Positions 35,144 to 43,348 of a DNA stretch of 64,000 nt are shown piece after piece (position 1 is the stretch's first letter; every line of letters starts with the position of its first letter). The notes under the pieces are model-generated. The model did not search any database and had not been told where the DNA came from. It was given only the letters and a program-made list of their open reading frames with translations. The translations under genes and the position numbers were made by a program. The DNA is from Collinsella aerofaciens (lineage in GTDB: Bacteria; Actinomycetota; Coriobacteriia; Coriobacteriales; Coriobacteriaceae), in contig NZ_JADNHZ010000003.1 of NCBI RefSeq assembly GCF_015554145.1, forward strand, positions 84,377 to 148,376, read 5' to 3'.

Positions 35144-35839
35144 TTATTCGATTATGTAGCCGACGCCCCAGACGTTTTTGATAAAGCGCGGCTTTTGAGC
35201 GTCGTCACCGATCTTTTCGCGCAGGTGGCGAATGTGCACCATCACCGTATTGTTGGAGCCGGGCATAAAATCCTCGTTCCACACCGCGCGGAACAGATCC
35301 TCCACGGCCACCACACTGCCGCGATGCTCGACCAGATACAGCAAGATGGAATACTCGATGGGCGTGAGGCGCACCGGCGCACCGTCCACCATTACGGAAC
35401 GAGCATCGCGGTTGATCTCCAGGCCGTCGAGCTGGATGATCGGCGACTCGGCCACCTGCGCGCGGCTACCGTAGCTGGTGTAGCGGCGAAGCTGAGCATG
35501 CACGCGCGCGATGAGCTCAAGCGGACGGAACGGCTTAACCACGTAATCGTCCGCGCCAAGCGAAAGGCCCTCGATCTTGTCTTGCTGGGCATCGCGCGCC
35601 GTCAGCATGATCACGGGATAGGTATGGCTGGAACGGATCGTACGCAGCAACTCAAGCCCATCGATATCGGGCAGCATGACATCCAGCAGCGCCAGATCGA
35701 ACTCCTGCTCCAAGATTGCCTTGGCAGCGTCGGCCCCGCTATAGGCGACCTGTACATCAAAGCCTTCTTTTGTAAGGTAGATACCAACCAAGTCGGCGAT
35801 GGCCTTTTCGTCATCAACTACCAAAATGTGCTCGTTCAT
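35144..35839 (-). CDS. VanR-like OmpR-family response regulator
   Basis: A 231-residue regulator with receiver (VDDEK, phospho-Asp in LALLDVMLPDIDG, MLTARD, KPFRPLELIARV) and winged helix (LTPIEYSILLYLVEHRG, SNNTVMVHIRHLREKIGDD). The sequence style is that of VanR-type regulators. It precedes the kinase by 25 bp, and is divergent from the D,D-carboxypeptidase gene at 36037, which is a plausible target. Confidence 0.9.
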   Translation of the reverse strand: MNEHILVVDDEKAIADLVGIYLTKEGFDVQVAYSGADAAKAILEQEFDLALLDVMLPDIDGLELLRTIRSSHTYPVIMLTARDAQQDKIEGLSLGADDYVVKPFRPLELIARVHAQLRRYTSYGSRAQVAESPIIQLDGLEINRDARSVMVDGAPVRLTPIEYSILLYLVEHRGSVVAVEDLFRAVWNEDFMPGSNNTVMVHIRHLREKIGDDAQKPRFIKNVWGVGYIIE

Positions 35840-35991
35840 GCGTGCTCCTCTCGCGCTCCATTATGCCCGAGGGGGCGCATGCCACACACAACAAGCGTGG
35901 GTGATTAAGTCGGCCTTAAGCACCCTTGTGCCCGTTCGGGCGCGGATGTGGGCCACGCACGCACGCGATGATCGCCGACACCGGCAAACGA

Positions 35992-35997
35992 TATACT
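35992..35997 (+). promoter_or_regulatory. dacA promoter -10 box
   Basis: TATACT 40 bp before the GTG start at 36037 predicts a leader of about 33 bases. It lies downstream of an in-frame ATG at 35968, which argues against that ATG as the start. Confidence 0.5.
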
Positions 35998-36036
35998 CTA
36001 GTTCCAGAAGAGACCATCCCGTCGAAAGCGAAATCT

Positions 36037-37377
36037 GTGAAGTCCCTCACCTCTTTTGCAAAGCGCTCAGCTCAGCTTGCCGCCGGCTTTGTCTGCGCTA
36101 TCGCCCTTGCCGCTGGCGTGCCCACCGTCGCCGGCGCCCAAGTACTCACGACCGACAATGTTTGCGGCAAAACCGCCGATGCGCGCGGCATCACGGCCGA
36201 AAATCTGCCCGATATCGATGCGACCAATGCGCTCGTCATGGGCAAAGACGGCACCGTCTACTATGGGCGCGGCGCCGATGAGCAGGTTAAAATCGCCTCG
36301 ATCACCAAGGTCATGACCGCAATCCTAACCGTCGAGAATTGCAAGATGGACGAGAAGGTCACGGTGAGCAACGACGCAGCCACCGTGGGTAATTCGACCG
36401 CCGGCTTGCTCGAAGGTGACGAGCTTACCGTGGAGCAGGCACTGCGCGGCCTGATGATTCCCTCGGGCAACGACGCCGCCGTCGTGCTCGCCGAATATGT
36501 GGGCAAGAAGATCGACCCTAAGACCAAAGACGCCGAGGCAACCTTTGTGAAGGCCATGAACGAGCGCGCTAAGAAGCTCGGCTGCACCGGTACGCTTTTT
36601 GAAAACCCGCATGGTCTGGACTTTGATGAGTGGGCTGGCGATATGCACTCAACCGCACACGACGTAGCGCTGATGATGCAGGAGGCCATGAAAAACGACA
36701 CGATCCGCGAGGTCGTAGCGAGCGAGGATTCCTGGATCGAGGTCACGGGCGCCGACGGCACCGACCATTCGCATTCCATGGACACGCATAACTATTTGCT
36801 GGGCCAAGATGGCAACATCGGTGGCAAGACCGGCACCACCGACGACGCGGGCTATTGCTTTACGAGCGCCTACAACCGCGACGGCGACGAGATCTACACC
36901 GTCGTTTTGAACTCCACCACCACCGACCAGCGCTTTACCGATACCGCAACCCTTGCCAATTGGTACTACGGTCACAAGGTGACGGTCGCAATCGCCAACA
37001 CACAGGAAAAGACCGCCAACGGCAACCCGCTTATGGCGCGCATTGGTCAAACCGACTGGACGGATAAGACGATCGACGCCACACTCGCCGATCCCACGGC
37101 GCAAGCGACCGTGTTTTCCCTTGCCGGCGAGGTGACCGAAAAGGTTAGCTACGACGATCTTTCGGGCACGGTGCATGTGGGCGACAAGGTGGGCAGCGTC
37201 ACGCTCAAGCAGGACGGCACCAAGATCGCCGTCATGGACCTAGTTGCCGACGAGGAAGGCGCAGGGCCGAATCCCATTGAATGGCTACTCGTGAAGCTCG
37301 ATCGCTTGGGCCGTCGCATCGACAACCGCCCACTCACGGCAGAAAGCGAGACCGTCGCCAAGGCGCCCGAGGTGTAG
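36037..37377 (+). CDS. dacA: D-alanyl-D-alanine carboxypeptidase (PBP5/DacF type)
   Basis: A serine-type D,D-carboxypeptidase that trims peptidoglycan stem peptides. The 446-residue product has a signal peptide (KRSAQLAAGFVCAIALAAG then an AGA-type site), active-site SITK, SGN in IPSGNDAAVVLAEY and KTG in GGKTGTTDDAG, followed by a C-terminal beta-rich domain. The GTG start at 36037 is chosen because it gives a clean signal peptide and lies just past a -10 box. It is divergent from the VanR-like regulator gene and ends in a strong terminator. The C-terminus lacks an obvious amphipathic anchor. Confidence 0.93.
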   Translation: MKSLTSFAKRSAQLAAGFVCAIALAAGVPTVAGAQVLTTDNVCGKTADARGITAENLPDIDATNALVMGKDGTVYYGRGADEQVKIASITKVMTAILTVENCKMDEKVTVSNDAATVGNSTAGLLEGDELTVEQALRGLMIPSGNDAAVVLAEYVGKKIDPKTKDAEATFVKAMNERAKKLGCTGTLFENPHGLDFDEWAGDMHSTAHDVALMMQEAMKNDTIREVVASEDSWIEVTGADGTDHSHSMDTHNYLLGQDGNIGGKTGTTDDAGYCFTSAYNRDGDEIYTVVLNSTTTDQRFTDTATLANWYYGHKVTVAIANTQEKTANGNPLMARIGQTDWTDKTIDATLADPTAQATVFSLAGEVTEKVSYDDLSGTVHVGDKVGSVTLKQDGTKIAVMDLVADEEGAGPNPIEWLLVKLDRLGRRIDNRPLTAESETVAKAPEV

Positions 37378-37404
37378 GGCGCAAGAATAATAAGTCCACT
37401 GAAA

Positions 37405-37434
37405 GGAGGCGTCCGAAAGGATGCCTCTTTTTTT
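37405..37434 (+). terminator. Intrinsic terminator of dacA
   Basis: GAGGCGTCC, GAAA loop, GGATGCCTC, then seven or more T. It lies 28 bases past the dacA stop. Confidence 0.9.
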
Positions 37435-37466
37435 GAGGGTTCGAATCCCCAGCCTCCTTTCTCCGC
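37435..37466 (+). repeat. Inverted copy of the tRNA-Ser 3' end
   Basis: GGGTTCGAATCCCCAGC at 37437-37453 is an exact 17-bp inverted copy of the T-arm of the nearby tRNA-Ser (37518-37534). It continues with CTCC-TTTCTCCGCAC, an interrupted version of the acceptor strand and tail. It sits between the dacA terminator and the tRNA-Ser terminator and corresponds to the right end of the modules found behind the other tRNAs, without the hairpin part. Confidence 0.7.
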
Positions 37467-37497
37467 ACAAAAAAGGGCCCCAAATGGGACCCTTCTT
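37467..37497 (-). terminator. Intrinsic terminator of tRNA-Ser
   Basis: AAGGGTCCC/GGGGCCCTT stem followed by TTTTG on the minus strand, 11 bases past the CCA end. Confidence 0.8.
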
Positions 37498-37508
37498 TCA
37501 AGTCATAC

Positions 37509-37599
37509 TGGCGGAGAGCTGGGGATTCGAACCCCAGATGCCCTTTTGGGGCATACTCGCTTAGCAGGCGAGCACCTTCGGCCTCTCGGTCAGCTCTCC
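37509..37599 (-). tRNA. tRNA-Ser (GCT)
   Basis: A 91-base class II tRNA with encoded CCA. The acceptor stem GGAGAGC/GCTCTCC is perfect, the anticodon loop is CTGCTAA (anticodon GCT, reads AGC/AGT), the long variable arm is ATGCCC-CAAAA-GGGCAT, and the T-arm is TGGGG-TTCGAAT-CCCCA. Confidence 0.97.
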
Positions 37600-37691
37600 G
37601 TAACAGCCGTTCTATAGTAACCAAACAGCCAAGGATGAGCAAGAGGAAATTTTCTAATTGCCTAGCAGCCTTTCCTTCTTGAAAGCTTCGC

Positions 37692-40133
37692 CTACCCCAG
37701 CGAGCGGTTGAGGGAGCCGAGCTCGTCGTTGCCCATGGTGCGCCACATTTGGAAGATACAACCGCGCGCCAGGAAAAAGAAACCGTTGTCGACCAGTTGC
37801 ACAGCGGCATCTGCCAGCTGATTCGTCACGGCGGACACTGGCGGCAGCTCGAGTCCAGCCTTGCGGATGGTCTCGACCGCTTCCTCGAACGTCGGAGGCT
37901 CGCTGACGCCCATCTCGTTCATAAGACCCTGCATTTCTTCCAGCGCGCTGCTGCCCGACTCCTCGCCGCGCGGCACCAGACGGTAACAAGCCAGCGCCAG
38001 GTCGAGCTGATCGCAATTCCAATAGGCAAACGCCAAGCGATAGAACAGGTAGCCGATTGCAGAACGATCGCTGGCAATACGTAGGCCGTGGCGCGCCACC
38101 TCGATAATCTCGTCAAAGCGCTCCAGACGCGCGAGCACGTTGATGAGCGCAAAGTGCGACTGCATGGACGAGCGCGCCAGATCGTAAAGATGGCGCACCT
38201 CGGGCAGTGCTCGTTCAAAGTCCTCTTGCTCGGCGTAAAAACTGCAGATCTCGTGCTGGGCAAAGTACAGCGCATCGGGCGCACGAAGGATTCGCACAGA
38301 GCGGTCTTCTTCCAACACCGGTAGCACCATGCGCACCAGCTGGTTATCGCAAAACTGCGTTTGAACCGGACCTGTCGCCAAAAGCTCGGCGACGGCGCAC
38401 TTAGCCTCCAACTCCTCAACAAGACGGGAAAAGCCTTCAAAAGCACCTGTACGGTCGACTTTTGCCTGCTCGCGCAATTCAACAACACGGGCCACGTATG
38501 GGTCGTCGTCCTCTTCCATGACCTCCAGCTCGTCAGCCGTATCGGCAAGCAGCAGATCGCGCAGCGCCGGCGGCAGCATGCGATGGTCATCACGCGGACG
38601 AGCATGAACCTCCGCAGGTTCAATCGTCTCCGGAGCGGTTGACTCATATGCCTCAAGCACACGCTTGCACGGCATATCGTCCATGTCCATGCTCTCAAGA
38701 TCCTTGGCGACAGGCACGCAATCGGCCAGATAGGCCGCGCGCCCAAAGAAATACGTTGCGACAACGCGCTCGCCCTGCTCACTGTCGGGAGCAGCAATCT
38801 GCACATAGCAGCGCGTGATGCAGGTGCCCGCGGCAAAACACGCTGCCGCAAGCGTGAGTGCCACGCGCGCATCGTGCTCCGCGGCCCAGATCGCGCGCGT
38901 GTCCTCGTCCAACTCGCGCCAGGCGTCATCCTGGGCATCGTATTCACGTTGTGGCATAGCATCAACGACAGACTGCCCAAACCGAACGAGCATAATCCCC
39001 TCGGCAACGTTTGCCCGATAGGTATAGTCGAGCCGCGTGACCACGTTAAGTGCCTCGACAATACGCGCGAAGCGGGTACGCACATCCCACTCACCGCCCG
39101 GCTGGCAAGCCACCGTACCCGGTTTGCCCCACGGGTTATCGCTCGAGACCGTATCGAGCAGTCGAGGAACATCGTTGGTCGTCTTGGCGATATGCCACGC
39201 ATCAAAGAGCGCGCAGCCCTCAAGGCTCGGCGAGGATGCCGCAGGGACCAATCCGGCCCCGATGTGCCCAAGGATGCCGGAGAGACGGTTAAGACGGCAC
39301 TCGATGGCAAGCAGCATGTCAATCTCGTCCTGGTCCAGCAGGCTGCGATCAAAATTGAGATAGAAAAGCTTTGAGCGATCGATGCGAGCCAGGCTCATCT
39401 CGGACTTAGCGGCGATGGTGCGCAAGCGAGGCAAGTCAATTTCACTCATAAGGGCGGCGGCATAGCGCTCGATACCGCTCGGATTCTCGGCATGGTCAAC
39501 GCGGTAGAGCAGCGTCTCGATAGCGTCAGGTAGCGGTGTCGTGTTAAAGCCCAAAAACACCTCGACCGGCTCGGGCAACTTTACGAGCTTGATCTTGTCG
39601 GCAACGTTTTGCATACCCTCGTCGAGTCCGTCGGCGTCCGCCGTGCTCGCAATGGTATTTTCGGAGTCAGCGAATATCACGTAGCGCAGGAACATCGATG
39701 CCATGAATTCACCGTAAGGAAGGGAGCGGGTCGAATTCCATGTTTCGTGATCGGACTGTTCGCGCATGGGACCTTCGGGAGAGCCGACGGTTCGCGCGCA
39801 CGCGCGCATCGTGCCGTTTGCTCCCCTCACCATAATCTCACCAATACCGGAGTCCGACTCGTCAAGGACCAGTTCCATGTCGGGATCGTTGGGCAGCGGA
39901 GCCTCGCTAACGGGGCGGTCCACCTTGTACACCTCACCCGAAACGCTTACGTAGCCCAAAAGCGACACATGGCTTTTGCCAACGAATTCGACGACATAAC
40001 AAGATTCATGCTGATCCTCGCCAAAGAGTTTCCAGACCACGCCATATGAGCGTCCCGCAGGCTGCTCGGGCATCGCCGGAAAGCGCTTCTTGGGATCGAG
40101 AAACCTGAGCTTGTATGTCGGACGCTCTGCCAC
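37692..40133 (-). CDS. Large protein with C-terminal TPR-like repeats, function unknown
   Basis: I do not recognise the full-length family. The 813-residue product has no signal peptide or membrane helix. The N-terminal 100 residues are beta-rich (SYGVVWKLFGEDQHESCYVV, HVSLLGYVSVSGEVYKV), the middle is mixed and acidic (DADGLDEGMQ, EVMEEDDDPYVARVVEL), and about 630-735 holds helical pairs of the tetratricopeptide type (EDFERALPEVRHLYDLARSS, AFAYWNCDQLDLALACYRLV). TPR proteins act as protein-binding scaffolds. It is monocistronic between tRNA-Ser and a tRNA-Arg, on the same strand as both. Confidence 0.7.
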   Translation of the reverse strand: MAERPTYKLRFLDPKKRFPAMPEQPAGRSYGVVWKLFGEDQHESCYVVEFVGKSHVSLLGYVSVSGEVYKVDRPVSEAPLPNDPDMELVLDESDSGIGEIMVRGANGTMRACARTVGSPEGPMREQSDHETWNSTRSLPYGEFMASMFLRYVIFADSENTIASTADADGLDEGMQNVADKIKLVKLPEPVEVFLGFNTTPLPDAIETLLYRVDHAENPSGIERYAAALMSEIDLPRLRTIAAKSEMSLARIDRSKLFYLNFDRSLLDQDEIDMLLAIECRLNRLSGILGHIGAGLVPAASSPSLEGCALFDAWHIAKTTNDVPRLLDTVSSDNPWGKPGTVACQPGGEWDVRTRFARIVEALNVVTRLDYTYRANVAEGIMLVRFGQSVVDAMPQREYDAQDDAWRELDEDTRAIWAAEHDARVALTLAAACFAAGTCITRCYVQIAAPDSEQGERVVATYFFGRAAYLADCVPVAKDLESMDMDDMPCKRVLEAYESTAPETIEPAEVHARPRDDHRMLPPALRDLLLADTADELEVMEEDDDPYVARVVELREQAKVDRTGAFEGFSRLVEELEAKCAVAELLATGPVQTQFCDNQLVRMVLPVLEEDRSVRILRAPDALYFAQHEICSFYAEQEDFERALPEVRHLYDLARSSMQSHFALINVLARLERFDEIIEVARHGLRIASDRSAIGYLFYRLAFAYWNCDQLDLALACYRLVPRGEESGSSALEEMQGLMNEMGVSEPPTFEEAVETIRKAGLELPPVSAVTNQLADAAVQLVDNGFFFLARGCIFQMWRTMGNDELGSLNRSLG

Positions 40134-40256
40134 GAAATATCACCCTGATCGGTCGCTTGAGAAGGAGTGGTCGCGAATAAGTCGCGACATCTACTCGGAA
40201 TCTTACACGAGTCGACAGGAAATCGTCCCTTTGGACAAAAGCACTCAAGCTGGCGC

Positions 40257-40505
40257 AAAAGAAAAGCCCCCGTTGCCGGGAGCTTTAATCTCAAATGGTG
40301 CGGCGTATAGGATTCCGCGCATCCGCTGCGCGGATCCGCACCGGCTTCGCCCGCCTGCCGGCGTGCTCGCCCGCGGGCTAAAAACGCTCCGCGTTTTCTT
40401 TACGCCCGCGCCTCGACCGAGGTTCGAATCCATGCGGTGTTTACGTAAAAGAAAAGCCCCCGTTGCCGGGAGCTTTAATCTCAAATGGTGCGGCGTATAG
40501 GATTC
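40257..40505 (-). repeat. tRNA-3'-end duplication module A (behind tRNA-Arg copy 1)
   Basis: 40257-40315 and 40447-40505 are a 59-bp direct repeat covering the last ~20 bases of tRNA-Arg and its terminator, 190 bp apart. The 131 bp between them contains hairpins (GCGGATCC-type, GCCGGC, CCGCGG, AAAACGC-TCC-GCGTTTT) and ends with AGGTTCGAATCC, the T-arm of the same tRNA in inverted orientation. The truncated tRNA copy breaks at the T-loop (GGATTC). No ORF is present. Confidence 0.85.
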
Positions 40506-40562
40506 GAACCTATGACGTTCTGATTCGTAGTCAGACCCTCTATCCAGCTGAGGTAACGCCGC
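40486..40562 (-). tRNA. tRNA-Arg (ACG), copy 1
   Basis: A 77-base gene with encoded CCA. Acceptor GCGGCGT/ACGCCGC, anticodon loop CTACGAA (anticodon ACG, A34 normally edited to inosine), T-arm TAGG-TTCGAAT-CCTA. Identical to the copy at 40918-40994. Confidence 0.97.
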
Positions 40563-40639
40563 AACGCACGGATTATTATGCACGCGAGCCCCCGATGGGT
40601 CAAGCGACAATTAGAAAAAATTTTACGGAGTGATAATTA

Positions 40640-40686
40640 AGTTGTTCGTGCCTCGACCGTGGTTCGAATCCATGCAGTGCCGGCGT
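40640..40686 (-). repeat. Partial module fragment upstream of module B
   Basis: A third related copy of the module's right end, CGTGGTTCGAATCCATG preceded by GCCTCGAC, abuts the truncated tRNA-Arg tail of module B. The hairpin part is missing here. It suggests that modules add in tandem and decay from the distal side. Confidence 0.65.
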
Positions 40687-40937
40687 AAAAGAAAAGCCCC
40701 CGTTGCCGGAGGCTTTCAATTTCAATTGGTGCGGCGTATAGGATTCCGCGCATCCGCTTCGCGGATCCGCACCGGCTTCGCCCGCCTGCCGGCGGACTCG
40801 CCCGCGGGCTAAAAACGCTCCGCGTTTTCTTGACGCCCGCGCCTCGACCGAGGTTCGAATCCATGCGGCGTCCGCCTAAAAGAAAAGCCCCCGTTGCCGG
40901 AGGCTTTCAATTTCAATTGGTGCGGCGTATAGGATTC
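40687..40937 (-). repeat. tRNA-3'-end duplication module B (behind tRNA-Arg copy 2)
   Basis: 40687-40746 and 40878-40937 are a 60-bp direct repeat of the tRNA-Arg tail and terminator, 191 bp apart. The 131-bp insert is about 90 percent identical to that of module A, with a few changed bases in hairpin loops (GCTTCGC for GCTGCGC). It carries the same inverted AGGTTCGAATCC. Confidence 0.85.
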
Positions 40938-40994
40938 GAACCTATGACGTTCTGATTCGTAGTCAGACCCTCTATCCAGCTGAGGTAACGCCGC
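40918..40994 (-). tRNA. tRNA-Arg (ACG), copy 2
   Basis: Identical in sequence to copy 1, with encoded CCA. Its terminator is slightly different (GGAGGCTTTCAA for GGGAGCTTTAAT), showing that the duplications behind each gene arose from that gene's own flank. Confidence 0.97.
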
Positions 40995-41071
40995 AGCGCA
41001 AGACATATAAAACCACTTTAGCTTATTGGAGTCAAGCACAATCTCAAACTTTTTTGTGAAACGCAGTTTTG

Positions 41072-41449
41072 TCATGCTGCTCCGCATATACCGTCGTTCC
41101 CCGTACGATCGATTGGCTTTTCGATCACGTCAAACTTAGCATCAAGTTCCCTCAGGAGCGATCTCACCCGCTGGGCACAATCATAATCGGCAAACGAGAT
41201 ACTCAACATGCGAGCAACCTGGTTAGATGTCCGGACCCCATAGAAGTGCTCCAGGGCCACAAGCCCTTCGTGCGCCACAAAGGTCTCGACCACATGCGGC
41301 GACTCCTCAAAGCACCATTGCGTCAACGGCCCCTCGCTCGTCTGTCGAACCACCAGGCCACCCATGCCAGACGGCTCACACGTCACAAGCAGGTACTCCC
41401 CGCCCTCGTCGCTCTCAAACAAAACCACCCGGTCATCAAACAGCTCCAT
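41072..41449 (-). CDS. Small protein of unknown function
   Basis: A 125-residue soluble protein that I do not recognise. It is rich in Glu and Val, with a beta-like start (MELFDDRVVLFESDEGGEYLLV) and a helical C-terminal half (CAQRVRSLLRELDAKFDVIE). The ATG has AAAGGGG at good spacing, and codon use matches the neighbours, so translation is likely. It lies alone between tRNA-Arg copy 2 and serS; no function is suggested by context. Confidence 0.7.
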   Translation of the reverse strand: MELFDDRVVLFESDEGGEYLLVTCEPSGMGGLVVRQTSEGPLTQWCFEESPHVVETFVAHEGLVALEHFYGVRTSNQVARMLSISFADYDCAQRVRSLLRELDAKFDVIEKPIDRTGNDGICGAA

Positions 41450-41572
41450 CGCGTCCCCTTTCTCTCGCTCTTATTTAGCAAAAGCATAGCAGGTAGATTG
41501 CTGTATACAGAACAGTTGTTCGTGTGTTTTCTATTGAGCTGTCCGCACGGCATGGTATGGACCTGCGCACGA

Positions 41573-41605
41573 AATAGGGCGCCCCCGAAGGAGCGCCCTT
41601 GCATA
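41573..41605 (-). terminator. Intrinsic terminator of serS
   Basis: GGGCGCTCC, TTCG loop, GGGGGCGCCC stem followed by TATTTCG on the minus strand, 18 bases past the stop. Confidence 0.7.
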
Positions 41606-41622
41606 TCGCCTATGCAGCCAAG

Positions 41623-42906
41623 TTACGCGACCGGCTCGATCTTCTCGAGGCCGCCCATGTAGGGACGCAGGACCTCGGGGATCGTGATGGTGCCGTCGGC
41701 GTTCTGGTAGTTCTCCAGAATGGCAGCCATGGTACGGCCAGCCGGCAGGCCGGAACCGTTGAGGGTGTGCAGATAGCGCGAACCCTTGAAGTTCTCGGGG
41801 TCGCGATACTTGATGTTGGCGCGGCGAGCCTGGAAGTCACCGCAGTTGGAGCAGGAGCTGATCTCCTTGTAGGCGTTGTAGCTCGGCAGCCAGACCTCGA
41901 TGTCGTAGGTCTGACGGGCAGAGAAGCCCAAGTCGCCGGTGCACAGGCTAATCACGCGATACGGAAGGCCCAGCTGCTGCAGCAGGTACTCGGCCTCGGC
42001 GGTCATGCTCTCGAGCTCCTCGTCGGACTCCTCCGGCTTAGCGAACTTGACCATCTCGACCTTGTCGAACTCGTGCTGACGGATGATGCCACGGGTATCG
42101 CGACCGGCGGAACCGGCCTCCTCGCGGAAGCAGGGGGTGAAGGCGGTGTAGCGGCGCGGCAGGGTGTCGGCGTCGAGGACCTCACCGGCGTGCAGGTTGG
42201 TGAGCACGACCTCGGCGGTGGGGATCAGGAAGTTGTCGCCCGAGACGTGATAGGCGTCGTCCTCGAACTTGGGCAGCTGGCCCGTGCCGAACATGGTCTG
42301 ACGCTTGACGACGATGGGCGGCCACCACTCCTTAAAACCACGGCTGGTGTGCGTATCGAGGAAGAAGTTGATGAGGGCGCGCTCAAGACGGGCGCCGGCG
42401 CCACCGAGAACGGTGAAGCGGCTGCCGGAGAGCTTGTTGCCGCGCTCGAAGTCAAGGATGTCGAGGTCGGTGCCCAGATCCCAGTGCGGCTTAAAGTCGA
42501 AGTCGAACTCGCGCGGGGTGCCCCAACGACGGCGCTCGATGTTCTCGTCCTCGTCCTTGCCGTACGGCGTGGCCTCGCAGGGAATGTTGGGCAGGTGAGC
42601 CATGAAGTCGTACTGCTCCTGCTCGAGGGCGGTGCGGCGCTCGGCCAGACCGTCAATCTTCTCGTTGACGGCGCGCACGGCCTCCTTGGCGGCCTCGGCC
42701 TCGTCCTTCTTGCCCTCCTTCATCAGGGCGCCGATCTTCTTGGACTCGGCATTGCGCGTGGCTTGAAGTTCCTCAACCTCGGTGATGACGGCACGACGCT
42801 CGTCGTCGAGCTCAAAGAACTTCTCGCGATCCCAAGACGTCTGGCGGTTAGCCATGGCGACATCGATGGCATCGGGGTTCTCGCGAACAAACTTGATATC
42901 AAGCAT
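41623..42906 (-). CDS. serS: Serine--tRNA ligase
   Basis: SerRS charges tRNA-Ser (and tRNA-Sec where present). The 427-residue product starts at the ATG at 42906 (GGAGGATCTA upstream) as [12 protein letters not shown]. The N-terminal long antiparallel coiled coil (about 30-100) grips the tRNA-Ser variable arm. The class II core shows [28 protein letters not shown] (motif 2), [15 protein letters not shown] and a motif 3 region [20 protein letters not shown]. Length is normal. It is divergent from a small membrane protein gene. Confidence 0.97.
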   Translation of the reverse strand: MLDIKFVRENPDAIDVAMANRQTSWDREKFFELDDERRAVITEVEELQATRNAESKKIGALMKEGKKDEAEAAKEAVRAVNEKIDGLAERRTALEQEQYDFMAHLPNIPCEATPYGKDEDENIERRRWGTPREFDFDFKPHWDLGTDLDILDFERGNKLSGSRFTVLGGAGARLERALINFFLDTHTSRGFKEWWPPIVVKRQTMFGTGQLPKFEDDAYHVSGDNFLIPTAEVVLTNLHAGEVLDADTLPRRYTAFTPCFREEAGSAGRDTRGIIRQHEFDKVEMVKFAKPEESDEELESMTAEAEYLLQQLGLPYRVISLCTGDLGFSARQTYDIEVWLPSYNAYKEISSCSNCGDFQARRANIKYRDPENFKGSRYLHTLNGSGLPAGRTMAAILENYQNADGTITIPEVLRPYMGGLEKIEPVA

Positions 42907-42934
42907 TAGATCCTCCGGCGATATACATTCCATT

Positions 42935-42974
42935 TAGGTTGCAACCTTGTACATGTATGGGCAAGTATATACTT
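42935..42974. promoter_or_regulatory. Intergenic palindromes between serS and the small membrane protein gene
   Basis: Two perfect 12-bp palindromes, AGGTTGCAACCT (from about 42935) and AAGTATATACTT (42963-42974), lie in the 111-bp divergent intergenic region with a TTGTAC -35-like and TATACT -10-like element on the plus strand. They may be operators for one or both genes. Confidence 0.4.
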
Positions 42975-43017
42975 ATGAGCGTTTACGACCCAACTCAACT
43001 ACGCAAGAAGGCACCCA

Positions 43018-43191
43018 ATGGACGCAGTTTTTTCCTTTTTGTTTGGCACCCGCACCGGTTTTGCCATCCTTTTCGCCGGCGGCATCCTGCTGTTTGCGAT
43101 TCTTGCCTTTGTAATGGAGAAGCGCACCCATAAGATGTATGTCGACCGCGGCCCCAAATCCGAGGACGAAGAAGACAGCTTCTGGGACTAA
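43018..43191 (+). CDS. 57-residue single-pass membrane protein
   Basis: An ORF of 57 codons with AGAAGG seven bases before the ATG. The product has a short amphipathic start (MDAVFSFLFGTRTG), one membrane helix (about 15-32, FAILFAGGILLFAILAFV), a basic juxtamembrane EKRTHKMY and an acidic tail KSEDEEDSFWD. The positive-inside pattern predicts an outside N-terminus. It has typical GC3-rich codons and a terminator-bearing hairpin downstream. I do not recognise a family; it could be a small regulatory or complex-stabilising membrane protein. Confidence 0.65.
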   Translation: MDAVFSFLFGTRTGFAILFAGGILLFAILAFVMEKRTHKMYVDRGPKSEDEEDSFWD

Positions 43192-43201
43192 CCCGCCAAA
43201 A

Positions 43202-43336
43202 AGGGACAGGTTTATTTTGGTCGGTTTTATCCGGGCAAACGCAAGCGCCCCGCAACTGGAATTGAGCCAGTTGCGGGGCGCTTTTCGCTAAAAGGACAAA
43301 ACCGCAGGAAAAACCTGCCAACATAAACCTGTCCCT
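43202..43336. terminator. Nested giant hairpin with bidirectional terminator core
   Basis: Outer arms AGGGACAGGTTTAT (43202-43215) and its exact complement (43323-43336) enclose a second pair CGGTTTTATCC/GGACAAAACCG and a central 16-bp terminator stem (AGCGCCCCGCAACTGG, about 43243-43285) followed by TTTTCG on the plus strand. It lies between the convergent small membrane gene and proC and can terminate both. The outer GGGACAGGTTT arms resemble REP-type ends. Confidence 0.75.
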
Positions 43337-43348
43337 AAATAGCAGGTT

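Noticed and set aside
33880..35839. Vancomycin resistance locus
   Set aside because: Only VanR/VanS-like proteins are present; vanH, vanA/B-type ligase and vanX are absent.
35926..36036. Upstream start of dacA at 35926 or 35968
   Set aside because: Both lie before the TATACT -10 box and would place a long charged segment ahead of the signal peptide.
40257..40994. CRISPR-like array from the 59-60 bp repeats near tRNA-Arg
   Set aside because: Repeats are tRNA tails and terminators, only two copies per locus, and the spacers are related to each other and hairpin-rich; no cas genes.
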